64,000 nucleotides of DNA from Flavobacterium suncheonense GH29-5 = DSM 17707 (GTDB lineage: Bacteria; Bacteroidota; Bacteroidia; Flavobacteriales; Flavobacteriaceae): assembly GCF_000430025.1 (NCBI RefSeq), contig NZ_KE387021.1:133434-197433 (forward strand). Reading direction: 5' to 3'. Each line of letters opens with the position of its first letter. Position 1 is the first letter of the stretch. The notes beneath the pieces are model-generated. The model was given only the letters and a program-made list of their open reading frames with translations. It was not told the origin of the DNA and did no database searches. The position numbers and the translations under genes were made by a program. Positions 41,118 to 50,239 of this stretch are shown here, one piece after another.

Positions 41118-41130
41118 ACTGAATAAAAAA

Positions 41131-41158
41131 ACCCCGACTTTTAAGTCGGGTTTTTTTA
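41131..41158. terminator. bidirectional intrinsic terminator
   Basis: The stem cccgac / gtcggg (41133-41138, 41145-41150) is followed by seven T on the plus strand and preceded by seven A, between the convergent barrel gene and bshA. Confidence 0.85.
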
Positions 41159-41162
41159 TTAT

Positions 41163-42314
41163 TTATTTCACCATGTTTTTATCTTCATATTTCTGCAAAG
41201 CCTTTTCATAAAGCTTTTCATAAATCGGCATAATTTTCAGAATATCAAATTCTTTAGCCAGTTCGAGTGCATTTCTCTTGAATTTCAGAAGGGTTTCGTC
41301 GTCGGATAAAATTGTAATGGCATTTTTGGCCATGTCTTCCACATCTCCAACATTACTCAGATAACCTGAAAAACCTTGTTTGTTTACCTCAGGTAATCCT
41401 CCTGAATTACTTGAAATCACCGGAACTCCGGATGCCATTGCTTCCAAAGCGGCCAACCCGAAACTTTCCGTTTCCGACGGAAGTAAAAACAAATCAGAAT
41501 AGCTCAGAATCTTGTCGATTTCGTTACTGTTTCCGAAGAAAATTACCTTGTCGTTGATTTTCAGGTCATCGCACATTTTCTCTGCAATTTCTTTTTCAGG
41601 GCCTTCCCCTACCATCATTAATTTGGAGGGAATCGTCTTTTGGATTTCGTAAAAGGTTTTGATTACGTCCGGAATACGTTTTACTTTTCTGAAATTACTG
41701 ATATGCGTGATAATCTTCTGATCCTGAGTTGCCATCAAAGAACGATGACAGGCCGAATTCACATCGGTTCTTTCCTTGTCTATTTCTATAAAATTCGGAA
41801 TTACTTCAATCTCTTTTTTGATGTCGAACAGTTTGTACGTATCCTCTTTTAAACTCTGGGAAACCGAAGTAACATAATCCGATTTATTAATGCTGAAAGA
41901 AACCGCCGGTTTATAAAACGGATGATTTCCCACAAGTGTTATATCCGTACCATGCAGGGTTGTAATCATCGGAATCCGGATGCCTTCACTCTTAAGCATT
42001 TGCTTTGCCATATAACCGGCGTATGCATGGGGAATGGCATAATGCACATGCAAAATTTCGATTTTGTGCAATTTTACCATATCCACCAGCTTACTGGAAA
42101 GCGCCAGTTCATAAGGCTGATAATGAAACAGCGGATATTCCGGAACATTAACTTCGTGATAATGAATGTTCGGATTTAAAAGCGCCAGACGAACCGGCTG
42201 ACTGTACGTAATAAAATGGATTTCGTGTCCGCGACGGGCCAGTTCAAGACCCAATTCTGTTGCTACAACACCACTACCACCAAAAGTAGGATAACAAACA
42301 ATAGCGATTTTCAT
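41163..42314 (-). CDS. bshA: N-acetyl-alpha-D-glucosaminyl L-malate synthase (bacillithiol biosynthesis)
   Basis: A 383-residue GT4-family glycosyltransferase joining GlcNAc from UDP-GlcNAc to L-malate, the first step of bacillithiol synthesis. The N-terminus 'KIAIVCYPTFGGSGVVATELGLELARRGHEIHFIT' and 'VPEYPLFHYQPYELALSSKLVD' (motif blocks) are diagnostic of BshA rather than other GT4 enzymes, and 'LPSETESFGLAALEAMASGVPVISSNSGGLPEV' holds the EX7E-type nucleotide-sugar site. Length fits (about 375-385). bshB and bshC are not in this window. It stands after its own upstream terminator hairpin. Bacillithiol would be the low-molecular-weight thiol of this organism. Confidence 0.95.
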   Translation of the reverse strand: MKIAIVCYPTFGGSGVVATELGLELARRGHEIHFITYSQPVRLALLNPNIHYHEVNVPEYPLFHYQPYELALSSKLVDMVKLHKIEILHVHYAIPHAYAGYMAKQMLKSEGIRIPMITTLHGTDITLVGNHPFYKPAVSFSINKSDYVTSVSQSLKEDTYKLFDIKKEIEVIPNFIEIDKERTDVNSACHRSLMATQDQKIITHISNFRKVKRIPDVIKTFYEIQKTIPSKLMMVGEGPEKEIAEKMCDDLKINDKVIFFGNSNEIDKILSYSDLFLLPSETESFGLAALEAMASGVPVISSNSGGLPEVNKQGFSGYLSNVGDVEDMAKNAITILSDDETLLKFKRNALELAKEFDILKIMPIYEKLYEKALQKYEDKNMVK

Positions 42315-42349
42315 TTTTTTGTTTCTAAGTGGACACTAATTTACAGCAA

Positions 42350-42374
42350 AAAAGTAAGGTTTTGCCTTACTTTT
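42350..42374 (-). terminator. intrinsic terminator upstream of bshA
   Basis: A perfect ten-base-pair stem (aaaagtaagg / ccttactttt) with a five-base loop, with a T run on the minus strand. It lies just after the DUF1801 stop and separates it from bshA. Confidence 0.8.
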
Positions 42375-42382
42375 AGATAATA

Positions 42383-42853
42383 TTAACTTTGTCTGAACCC
42401 TTTGTTTAAAGCCTCTTCGTATTTTAAAATCCAATCGGCCGGTGACATTTTCTGTACCAGTTCGCCAATCAGTTCGAAAGGAATCAGGTCCGGCTTTTTA
42501 AAGCGGATACAGCTTTTGCCCATATCCAATTTGGTTTTCACATGTTTAGGATATTCTGAAGTAAACCAGTTTAAAAGATTGGAATCGGAATAAATCCCCA
42601 TGTGATAGACGGCAATGAAATTTTTCTGGGAAGCAATGCTTAAAAAAGGCAACGGCAGTTTAGGATCGCAATGATAGCCTTTGGGATACATCGAATGCGG
42701 AACCACCCAGCCCAACATACCGTAACTCATGGTTTCTTCAAATCCTTTGGGAAGGTTTTTTACAATGGTATTTCTCAGTTTTTCCATGGCCGGTTTTCTG
42801 TCGTCCGGCAAAGAATCTAAATAGTCTTCCGTTGATTTTGCTGATGACTGCAT
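42383..42853 (-). CDS. DUF1801 domain protein (iron-chaperone-like fold)
   Basis: A 156-residue protein with the DUF1801 pattern of the YdhG/YdeI type: 'TEDYLDSLPDDRKPAMEKLRNTIVKNLPKGFEETMSYGMLGW' (motif block), 'PLPFLSIASQKNFIAVYHMGIY' and 'KLDMGKSCIRFKKPDLIPFELIGELV'. It is a longer relative of the DUF1801 protein near 22.5 kb. The family function is unknown. It follows the GH3 fusion gene after 34 bases and ends at a hairpin. Confidence 0.85.
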   Translation of the reverse strand: MQSSAKSTEDYLDSLPDDRKPAMEKLRNTIVKNLPKGFEETMSYGMLGWVVPHSMYPKGYHCDPKLPLPFLSIASQKNFIAVYHMGIYSDSNLLNWFTSEYPKHVKTKLDMGKSCIRFKKPDLIPFELIGELVQKMSPADWILKYEEALNKGFRQS

Positions 42854-42887
42854 TTTATAATTTTTCCTTCTAAAATAAACTATTTAA

Positions 42888-45794
42888 TTAATCTGTCAAA
42901 GCTTCGTAAATCACTTTTTGAATGTCTTCTCGGATATTGTTTTTAGACAGCTTATTATCCGCTGAATCCGGGAATGTACGGTTGGATAAAAACACGTAAA
43001 TTAGGTCTTTTTCAGGATCGGCCCAGGCTATTGTACCTGTAAAACCGGTATGTCCGAAGCTGGTCATGGAAGCACATCCGCAAGTTGGCCCTTCTCCTTG
43101 TAATTGTGGTTTGTCGAAGCCCATTCCTCTTCGGTTGCCTACGTTACAATACGCACAATCGTTGAACGCATCAAAGGTTTTTTCGGAGAAATACTGATGT
43201 CCGCCGTAATTTCCTTTCTGAAGGAACAATTGCATCATTTTCGCTACATCCACCGCATTGGCAAATAAACCGGCATGTCCTCCTACACCGTCTTGCATAG
43301 CCGCGCCCATATCGTGCACATACCCCTGAACCGTCGTATAGCGGAAGTATTTGTCTTTTTCCGTTGGCGGAATTACACTCATATCCATTCTGTGCAACGG
43401 ATTGTACATCATGTAATTCATGCCCATTGGTTTGTAAAAGTTGTGATAACTTAAAAAATCCAAGCTTCTGTGCTGTGTTTTTTCCAGATATTCTTTGAGA
43501 ATGATGAACGTAAAATCGCTGTATTTGTACTGTTTTTTTGGCAGTAATTTACTGTCTGCGATGCGTTTCATAATGGTGTCCTGATAGTCTTTTCTCAGGA
43601 ATAAATTTTCGGAAACCTGCAACGAAAATTCCGGGGAATAGGTTTTACGGTAATACTTTTTAGACGGATGGTTTGTACTGTCTAAAGTAGCCTGATAAAA
43701 CGGAATCCAGGCCTGAAGTCCTGCCTGATGGGTCAACATTTCTTTCAGCGTGATGTCTTTCTTATCGGTATTTTGAAACAGCGGCAGCATTTGCCCCAGC
43801 TTGGTGTCAAATTTGATTTTCCCTTTATCATACAACTGCATCACATTCGGCAACGTAGACAGGATTTTCGTTAAGGAAGCCAAATCGTAAACATCTGAAT
43901 TACTTACTTTCGTGTCTTTTCTGTAATCGTGATAGCCAAAAGCTTTCTGGTACACAATTTTCCCTTTTCGAGCAACCAGAATCTGCATGCCCGGTGTCAT
44001 GTTCCCGTCAATTGCTTTTTTGGCCAAAACATCAATTTTCGATAAAACAGAAGGGTCCATCCCTACACTTTTGGGTGTAGAGTACGATAAAATATTGGTT
44101 TTAGACGTTTTTAAGCCATCATCAACTTTAACGAAATTGTTTATCGAAACCGGAATTTTCCCTTTAGCACCAATGGCGCCGAAAATAACTTCCGCCGCAA
44201 CGGTTTGGGCAATAGCGTTGTTCTGATACGCCAAAACCACATTCGTTATTTTGCTGAAATCTTTAACCGATAAAAGCGTATACGGTTTAGCGAAAACCGC
44301 TAACGTAACGTTCTTTCGTTTAGCTATTGAATCTAAAATGGCCAATTCATTTGCTTTGAAATCGTGTTTTTTCCAGGCACCATCGGCTTTGTGAAAACCA
44401 ACAATTACCTTAGAATATTTTTCAAGGTTTTCCAGCATCAGAGGAATGCTGTCGGTTTCAATTTCGTCAATTCTTGAATAGGTTTTCAGGCCGTTCAGAA
44501 ACGTATCGTTGCTGTCATCTCCCAACTTTACATAAGCGATATTTTCTTCGGCTAAGTTGGTAATCGGGAAATTATGTTCTTCTTTCTTTAAAACGGTAAC
44601 GGCATTTTCATACAACTGATAGTTCAAATCCTCATATTCGGAAGCATTTAAATCTTCATACAGATTTTTTAAATCTATCGGTTTGTATTTGTTAAGCCCT
44701 ACTTTGTACTTGTATTTTAAAATTTTCTTTACGGAATGTTCCAAACGCGCGTCATCAAACAACGAATCGTTATACGCCTGACAGAATTTCTCCAGCGCCA
44801 CCGGAACATTTTCGGCAAATAACAGAATATCATTACCGGCTAAGAACGCTTCTAAATCAATATCGCCAGGCTGTTTAAAATTGCTGGCGCCTTTCATGTT
44901 TAAAGCGTCGGTAAATATTAAACCTTTGAAATTCAGTTCTTTTTTTAGAATATTGGTTACCACATTATACGAAATGGAAGTAGGAAACCCGTCTCTGGGT
45001 TCAAGACTCGGAACGTTTAAATGAGCCACCATTACACTGGCAAGTCCTTCGCGGAACAGTTTTTTATACGGATGAAATTCAACTTCTTCAAAACGTTCTT
45101 TTGAAAAATTCACGAACGGCAACGTATGGTGCGAATCGGTGGAAGTATCGCCATGTCCGGGGAAATGTTTTCCGGTGGCTAAAACACCTTCACTCTGAAT
45201 TCCCTTCATTAGGGCAAGTGCTCTTTCGGTTACATTGTTCTTGTCTTCCCCAAAAGAACGGTTTCCGATAATTGGGTTTAGAGGATTAGTGTTGATGTCG
45301 AGAACCGGTGCAAAATTAAAGTGAAGTCCTAATCGTTTGGCCTGTTTTCCCATCTGTTTTCCCATTTTTTCAATGAGTTTCATATCCTGAACAGCGCCCA
45401 AAGTCATGTTCCAAGGGTAGCGGTACGTGGAATCCAAACGCATGCTCAGTCCCCATTCCCCATCAATTCCCACGAACAAAGGCACTTTCGATTTGGACTG
45501 ATAGCGATTGGTTAGTTTCGCCTGACGAACCGGTCCGCCCTGGAAAAAAATCAATCCTCCGATTTTGTATTCTTCTATTAATTTATCGATGGACTTTACA
45601 TGTTCAGCGTCTTTATTGGAATACGCGGCCACCATGAACAACTGTCCTACTTTTTCTTCAAAAGTAAGCTGGTTGTAGATGCTGTCTACCCATACTTTTT
45701 CACGGACATCGTCATATTTCAGAATAGGATCGACATCTGCCTGCGACCAGACAAATTGAGCAAAAAAAAGAAAAAGTAAAGAAAGATAACGCAT
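42888..45794 (-). CDS. GH3 beta-N-acetylglucosaminidase fused to a class C beta-lactamase-like domain
   Basis: A 968-residue exported enzyme (signal peptide 'MRYLSLLFLFFAQFVWSQ'). Residues 35-360 are a NagZ-like GH3 domain: KHFPGHGDT (209-217) with the catalytic His, and the nucleophile D296 in 'FTDALNMKG'. A GH3 C-terminal-like domain follows (about 385-570). Residues about 590-968 form a serine beta-lactamase/DD-peptidase-like domain with 'LASLTK' (S-x-x-K), 'YKYSDFTF' (Y-x-N-like, here YSD) and 'HTGFTGT'. The combination suggests processing of peptidoglycan sugar and peptide parts. In Bacteroidota the same fusion is usually near bshA, as here. The YxN position appears as YSD. Confidence 0.92.
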   Translation of the reverse strand: MRYLSLLFLFFAQFVWSQADVDPILKYDDVREKVWVDSIYNQLTFEEKVGQLFMVAAYSNKDAEHVKSIDKLIEEYKIGGLIFFQGGPVRQAKLTNRYQSKSKVPLFVGIDGEWGLSMRLDSTYRYPWNMTLGAVQDMKLIEKMGKQMGKQAKRLGLHFNFAPVLDINTNPLNPIIGNRSFGEDKNNVTERALALMKGIQSEGVLATGKHFPGHGDTSTDSHHTLPFVNFSKERFEEVEFHPYKKLFREGLASVMVAHLNVPSLEPRDGFPTSISYNVVTNILKKELNFKGLIFTDALNMKGASNFKQPGDIDLEAFLAGNDILLFAENVPVALEKFCQAYNDSLFDDARLEHSVKKILKYKYKVGLNKYKPIDLKNLYEDLNASEYEDLNYQLYENAVTVLKKEEHNFPITNLAEENIAYVKLGDDSNDTFLNGLKTYSRIDEIETDSIPLMLENLEKYSKVIVGFHKADGAWKKHDFKANELAILDSIAKRKNVTLAVFAKPYTLLSVKDFSKITNVVLAYQNNAIAQTVAAEVIFGAIGAKGKIPVSINNFVKVDDGLKTSKTNILSYSTPKSVGMDPSVLSKIDVLAKKAIDGNMTPGMQILVARKGKIVYQKAFGYHDYRKDTKVSNSDVYDLASLTKILSTLPNVMQLYDKGKIKFDTKLGQMLPLFQNTDKKDITLKEMLTHQAGLQAWIPFYQATLDSTNHPSKKYYRKTYSPEFSLQVSENLFLRKDYQDTIMKRIADSKLLPKKQYKYSDFTFIILKEYLEKTQHRSLDFLSYHNFYKPMGMNYMMYNPLHRMDMSVIPPTEKDKYFRYTTVQGYVHDMGAAMQDGVGGHAGLFANAVDVAKMMQLFLQKGNYGGHQYFSEKTFDAFNDCAYCNVGNRRGMGFDKPQLQGEGPTCGCASMTSFGHTGFTGTIAWADPEKDLIYVFLSNRTFPDSADNKLSKNNIREDIQKVIYEALTD

Positions 45795-45825
45795 TATAAA
45801 GAATCGGAATTAAAATTACAGTTGA

Positions 45826-46308
45826 TTAAAAAAAGCGGCTGTGCCAACTTTCTTTAGCAGGAACCTCCCAAAAATCCTGCCATTCTCCTACGGTATTCAC
45901 CAAATTATTAAAAACAATGGTGTTTTCGGAAACTGCTTTTTCCTTGACCATTTTTTTAAAATCAATAAGCGGTTTGTAGGCAATGAATTCTCCTAAACGG
46001 AAAGTTACATTCATACGGTCCAGTAAATCTACGTTGTATTTTTTCTCCAGACTCTGAATAAAACTTACAGAAGCATCAATCGAACAGCCCGAAGTTGCCT
46101 GAATGCCCTGATTTACAGCTATAATAATAAAACGATTGTATTTCGTTAAAAAGGAAGCTTCCAAACCTGAGCCATGAGCCGACCATTGGCTCACAAATTC
46201 TGCCAAGGCCGATTCGATTTCCTGAATTTCATCATCGGTGAATTTACGGTCGGACTGGTATACCCAAATTCTGGAATCTTCCGGTAATGTATTAAAATCT
46301 ACTAACAT
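45826..46308 (-). CDS. conserved Bacteroidota protein of unknown function
   Basis: A 160-residue soluble protein with no signal peptide or membrane segment. It starts 'MLVDFNTLPEDSRIWVYQSDRKFTDDEIQEIESALAEFVSQW' (motif block) and has 'AVNQGIQATSGCSIDASVSFIQSLEKKYNVDLLDR'. I recognise it as a family sometimes annotated as an ABC transporter ATPase in databases, but it lacks a Walker A or B motif, so that name is not supported. It is 31 bases before the GH3 fusion gene and may share its transcript. A -7 box lies about 18 bases upstream. Confidence 0.75.
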   Translation of the reverse strand: MLVDFNTLPEDSRIWVYQSDRKFTDDEIQEIESALAEFVSQWSAHGSGLEASFLTKYNRFIIIAVNQGIQATSGCSIDASVSFIQSLEKKYNVDLLDRMNVTFRLGEFIAYKPLIDFKKMVKEKAVSENTIVFNNLVNTVGEWQDFWEVPAKESWHSRFF

Positions 46309-46325
46309 ATAAAATGGTTAAAGCA

Positions 46326-46333
46326 CAAAAGTA
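46326..46333 (-). promoter_or_regulatory. -7 promoter box for the 46.3-42.4 kb gene run
   Basis: TACTTTTG on the minus strand is a perfect TAnnTTTG element, 17 bases before the start codon at 46308 and just after a terminator. No spaced TTG was seen. Confidence 0.5.
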
Positions 46334-46370
46334 AGCTATTAAATGAACTTTCTGAAAACTTATCAGCATA

Positions 46371-46398
46371 AAAAAACCTTAAGAAAGTGCTTAAGGTT
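46371..46398 (-). terminator. intrinsic terminator
   Basis: A perfect nine-base-pair stem (aaccttaag / cttaaggtt) with an aaagtg loop and a T run on the minus strand. It follows the 46411-47040 gene and ends the amidase-MCE-Fe-S transcript. Confidence 0.8.
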
Positions 46399-46410
46399 TT
46401 AAATTTTGCT

Positions 46411-47040
46411 TTACTTCAGTTCTAAAAAATCAAGAACTTTGAAATATTTATAATCCTTAGTTTTGGGATCGTAAAACTCTTGTTCGAAATATCTGGCTTC
46501 TACAGATTGGCTTTTCTTCAGCTTGTTTTCGATAAGCAAGTTGGCACCTTCAAACGGCATTAATAATAAAAGGGAATGTTTTCTGCCGGATGCATCAGCA
46601 ATGACTAATGTGATAAAATCACCCGTTTTAACTTCTACAACTTTACCTGAAACAGAAGGTGTGAAAACTTCTGATGCTTTTTCATCAGCTGCTGCTTCTT
46701 CTGTCATAAAGGTTTCCACCAAAGTCTTAAAAGTATCAGGACAAACCGTAATCATTTTCATGGCTACTTCTTCCCCTAATTTTTCAGCCTTTTTGGTGTC
46801 TTCAAATATAGGTCCGAAAACCGTTTTAGCTTCTTCGGAATGCTTGGTGTAACTGGCAATGATACAAAAACCTGTTTCCGCTTTTAACTTGTTTTCATCA
46901 ACAATTTTTTCCTTTTTGGATTGTAAGCACTCACAGGTTTCTTTTGCCATAAGGCTGAGTAGTGCTTCTTTGTCTAATTGTTGTCCGGAAACGGTAACAG
47001 TGCCCGAAAAAATTAATGCTGTTAAAAGAATTTTCTTCAT
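46411..47040 (-). CDS. exported protein of unknown function
   Basis: A 209-residue protein with signal peptide 'MKKILLTALIFSGTVTVSGQ'. The first half is helical and carries three Cys ('ETCECLQSK', 'GFCIIAS'), and 'VCPDTF' adds another; the second half (about 130-209) has beta segments ('VSGKVVEVKTGDFITLVIADASGRKHSLLLLMPFEGA', motif block) that may form an OB- or SH3-like barrel. I do not recognise a family. It overlaps the preceding Fe-S gene by one base, showing coupling. Confidence 0.7.
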   Translation of the reverse strand: MKKILLTALIFSGTVTVSGQQLDKEALLSLMAKETCECLQSKKEKIVDENKLKAETGFCIIASYTKHSEEAKTVFGPIFEDTKKAEKLGEEVAMKMITVCPDTFKTLVETFMTEEAAADEKASEVFTPSVSGKVVEVKTGDFITLVIADASGRKHSLLLLMPFEGANLLIENKLKKSQSVEARYFEQEFYDPKTKDYKYFKVLDFLELK

Positions 47041-47831
47041 TATAAGTCCTGGGCATTTGCGATTAATTCGGCTACGTCCATTACTTTGATTGAACCTTCT
47101 TTTTCTTTGAATTTCACACCGTCGGTTAACATGGTGTTACAGAAAGGACAACCTGCCGCGATAATTTCCGGTCGGGTTTCCAGAGCATCTTCGGTTCTTT
47201 CCACGTTGATGTCTTTGTTCCCTTTTTCAGGTTCTTTAAACATCTGAGCTCCTCCGGCACCACAGCATAAACCGTTCTTTTTGGAACGCTTCATCTCTAC
47301 CAGTTCGGCATCTAATTTTTTGATTAAATCACGAGGTGCTTCGTAAACATTGTTGGCACGTCCTAAATAACACGGGTCGTGGAAGGTGATTCGCTTTCCT
47401 TTAAACTGACCGCCTTCAATAGACAAACGGCCGCTGTCTAAAAGCGACTTCAAAAATTCCGTATGGTGTACAACTTCGTATTTTCCGCCCAATTCCGGAT
47501 ACTCGTTTTTAATCGTGTTGAAGCAGTGTGGGCAAGCCGTTACGATTTTCTTAATTTCGTAAGCGTTCATGACTTCGATATTGGTCATGGCCTGCATCTG
47601 AAACAAAAATTCGTTTCCGGCGCGTTTTGCAGGATCTCCGGTACAGCTCTCTTCCGTACCTAAAACCGCAAAAGAAACATTTGCCTGATTTAATAATTTT
47701 ACAAATGCTTTCGTAATTTTCTTTGCTCTATCATCAAAACTACCTGAACAACCTACCCAGAATAATACTTCCGGCTGTTTGCCCTGTGCCATCATTTCGG
47801 CCATCGTAGGTACTGTTAAATTTGCTGACAT
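47040..47831 (-). CDS. heterodisulfide-reductase-like (CCG-domain) Fe-S protein
   Basis: A 263-residue protein with two cysteine-rich CCG-type domains: 'FWVGCSGSFDDRAKK' begins the first, 'ACPHCFNTIKNEYP' and 'FHDPCYLGRANNVYE' follow, and 'NGLCCGAGGAQMFKEP' with 'AAGCPFCNTMLTDG' close the second. These motifs bind an atypical iron-sulfur cluster in HdrB, GlpC and LutA. It most likely forms a complex with the membrane Fe-S protein encoded 28 bases upstream. Together they resemble a quinone-linked dehydrogenase or electron-bifurcation module, whose substrate is not known. Confidence 0.9.
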   Translation of the reverse strand: MSANLTVPTMAEMMAQGKQPEVLFWVGCSGSFDDRAKKITKAFVKLLNQANVSFAVLGTEESCTGDPAKRAGNEFLFQMQAMTNIEVMNAYEIKKIVTACPHCFNTIKNEYPELGGKYEVVHHTEFLKSLLDSGRLSIEGGQFKGKRITFHDPCYLGRANNVYEAPRDLIKKLDAELVEMKRSKKNGLCCGAGGAQMFKEPEKGNKDINVERTEDALETRPEIIAAGCPFCNTMLTDGVKFKEKEGSIKVMDVAELIANAQDL

Positions 47832-47859
47832 ATCTCTTTATTGTTGAAATCGTTAATAA

Positions 47860-49200
47860 TTAAGCTTCGTCTTTCCAGTTTAGACGATCCATTTGGTTGT
47901 ACTGCCATGGCGCACCGTTGTTTTCGATATTGGTCATCATGTTGTTCAACTCTACCGGAGCGGCACTTTGTTCCATTACCAAATATCTTCGCATATCCAT
48001 AATGATAGAAAGCGGACTGATGTTTACCGGACATTCTTCCACACAGGCATTACATGAAGTACAAGCCCAAAGTTCTTCCGGTGTGATGTAATCGTTTAAT
48101 AATGATTTTCCGTCCGGAACGAAAACGCCTTTGTTGGCATCTATATTTCTACCAACTTCCTCCAAACGGTCGCGGGTATCCATCATGATTTTACGAGGTG
48201 ACAGTTTCTTACCGGTCTGATTAGCCGGACAGGAAGAGGTACAACGACCACATTCCGTACAAGTGTAGGCATTCAGTAACTGAACCCAGTTTAAATCCTG
48301 AACATCGCTTGCTCCGAATTTTGCCGGTGTTGCATCAGCGTCTGGAGCCGGTGCTGCAAACGGGTCTGCATTGGGATCCATCATCAGTTTTACCTCATTG
48401 GTAACTGACTGAAGATTATCGAATTGCCCCTGCGGATTTAAATTTGCAAAATAAGTATTCGGGAAAGCAAAAATGATGTGTAAATGCTTTGAGAAATACA
48501 AATAATTAAGGAAAGCCATTACCATTATAAAGTGTCCCCACCATCCTGCTCGCTCTAAAACATGTAAAGTTCCTTCGCTTAAATTTCCGAAAAGTGCCGG
48601 TCCTAAATGTTGTGAAACCGTGAATCCGAAAGAACCCTGACCTTCAAAATGAGATTTCCCAATATTATACAAAACTTCGTCCGTTCCGTTCATGGTGAAG
48701 ATGCAACAAACCAAAATGATTTCCATGATAAGGATTAAGTTGGCGTCTTTCATAGGCCAACCCATAAGTTCTTTCATGTTTAATCGCGGAAGTTTCAGTA
48801 AATTTCTTCGGGATAAAAACAACACGGTAGCTGTTAAAGCCAATACCGATAACAGTTCAATAAAACTTATTAAAAAAGTATAAAAACCTCCTAAAGACGG
48901 TTTGAAAAAACGGTGTGTTCCAAAAAGCCCGTCAATCAAAATTTCCAATAACTCGATTTGAGTGATTACGAACGCTGTATAAAGCGCAAAATGCAGAATT
49001 GCCGGAACAGGTCTGGCAAACATTTTCTTCTGACCGAATGCCACAAGCGCCATGTTTTTCCAACGGGCCGAAGGGTTATCGGAACGGTTTACATCTTGTC
49101 CTAACTTAATATTTCGGATAATCTTTTTAAGGTTCATCGCAAAATATCCGCCTCCTGCAATAAGAATAACGGCAAACATTATATTAGGCAATATACTCAT
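47860..49200 (-). CDS. membrane-bound [4Fe-4S] dicluster reductase subunit (HdrC/E-like)
   Basis: A 446-residue protein. The N-terminal 250 residues carry five or six hydrophobic helices with His residues that could hold heme, resembling the gamma subunit of nitrate reductase or HmeC. The C-terminal part holds two [4Fe-4S] motifs: C314, C317, C320, C324 (TCTECGRCTSSCPANQ) and C380, C383, C386, C390. A Pro/Ala-rich linker (275-292) joins the two. With the CCG protein encoded next it should move electrons between a cytoplasmic donor and the quinone pool. It follows the MCE gene after 21 bases. Confidence 0.9.
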   Translation of the reverse strand: MSILPNIMFAVILIAGGGYFAMNLKKIIRNIKLGQDVNRSDNPSARWKNMALVAFGQKKMFARPVPAILHFALYTAFVITQIELLEILIDGLFGTHRFFKPSLGGFYTFLISFIELLSVLALTATVLFLSRRNLLKLPRLNMKELMGWPMKDANLILIMEIILVCCIFTMNGTDEVLYNIGKSHFEGQGSFGFTVSQHLGPALFGNLSEGTLHVLERAGWWGHFIMVMAFLNYLYFSKHLHIIFAFPNTYFANLNPQGQFDNLQSVTNEVKLMMDPNADPFAAPAPDADATPAKFGASDVQDLNWVQLLNAYTCTECGRCTSSCPANQTGKKLSPRKIMMDTRDRLEEVGRNIDANKGVFVPDGKSLLNDYITPEELWACTSCNACVEECPVNISPLSIIMDMRRYLVMEQSAAPVELNNMMTNIENNGAPWQYNQMDRLNWKDEA

Positions 49201-49221
49201 AGGGTTGGTTTAAAGTTGGTG

Positions 49222-50190
49222 TTATTTCTTTGGTTGTTCTGTTGCGGTTGTTGGCGCTACATAAGGTTTTTCTTTTTTCCCGAAAAGCGAAACGTTTACG
49301 TAACGGGTTGGATGTAATCGTAAATCCTGTAAAAGTAATTCGATTTCTTTCGATGCTTTGGTAAGGTTGTTATACATCGCTTCATCTTTCATCAGTTTAC
49401 CCATAGTTCCTTTTCCGGATTCCATATCGGCCATTAATTTGTTTACATTAGCTAATGTTTTTTCAAGATTTTCAACCGTTGCTCCTAACTTGGCTTTTTC
49501 TAAATCTTCAGAAATTTTAGCAAAATTACCCGTAGTTTTATCCAGATTGGCCACCATTGAGCCTAATTTCTCTTTGTTTTCAGAAGTGATTTTCTTTAAA
49601 TCGCCTGAAACTGCGCTGAAATTCGTCATGGTAGTATTCAGTTCGGCAATGGTTTTTTTAAGGTTAGCCTGTGTATTAGCATCCAATACATTGTTAATGT
49701 TAGTAATCATGGCATCGGCATTCAGTAAAAGTTTGTCTAATTTTTCCTGAATCGGTGCTAAATTTTTCTCCAAGGAAGCGGTTAATCCTAATTTTACTTC
49801 CGGCTGAAGATAATCTCCGGATTCTGCATAGTTTTTGTCTTCAAAGTTTGGAGTAATGGCGATTTGTTTCCCTCCGATAAAACCAGGTTCGTAAATACTT
49901 GCCGTACTTGATTTTGCAATTGGAAAATCGTTATTCATCTGAATTTCAACCAACAATTTCCCAGTATTTTCCTGAATGGTAATAGTGTTGATTTTCCCAA
50001 CTGTCAATCCGTTTATCGTAACGGCTGCTGAAGGTGCTAATCCTTCCACATTATCGTATACTACATAGAACTTTCTTGAGTTATCAAATAAGTTTTTGCC
50101 TTTTAGAAATGTATATCCCCAAAAACATAATAAAATAGAACTTATAACTAAGATTGCTGTCTTTACTTCTCTGGTAATTTTCAAAATCAA
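49222..50190 (-). CDS. MlaD/MCE-domain lipid transport protein
   Basis: A 322-residue protein with one N-terminal membrane anchor (about residues 10-30, 'TAILVISSILLCFWGYTFL'), an MCE domain (38-115, 'GLAPSAAVTINGLTVGKINTI'), and a long helical region with repeated 'LEKTLANVNKLMADMESGKGTMGKLM' pattern. It should hand lipids across the periplasm, as MlaD in Mla systems. The matching permease and ATPase are not in this window. It is preceded by the amidase gene after 49 bases; this order is common in Flavobacteriia. Confidence 0.9.
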   Translation of the reverse strand: MILKITREVKTAILVISSILLCFWGYTFLKGKNLFDNSRKFYVVYDNVEGLAPSAAVTINGLTVGKINTITIQENTGKLLVEIQMNNDFPIAKSSTASIYEPGFIGGKQIAITPNFEDKNYAESGDYLQPEVKLGLTASLEKNLAPIQEKLDKLLLNADAMITNINNVLDANTQANLKKTIAELNTTMTNFSAVSGDLKKITSENKEKLGSMVANLDKTTGNFAKISEDLEKAKLGATVENLEKTLANVNKLMADMESGKGTMGKLMKDEAMYNNLTKASKEIELLLQDLRLHPTRYVNVSLFGKKEKPYVAPTTATEQPKK

Positions 50191-50239
50191 TATATTTTTA
50201 AAACAAAATTAAAACAAAATAATTTAGAATGGTTTTATA

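Noticed and set aside
45826..46308. ABC transporter ATPase annotation often given to this family
   Set aside because: The protein has no Walker A, signature or Walker B motif.
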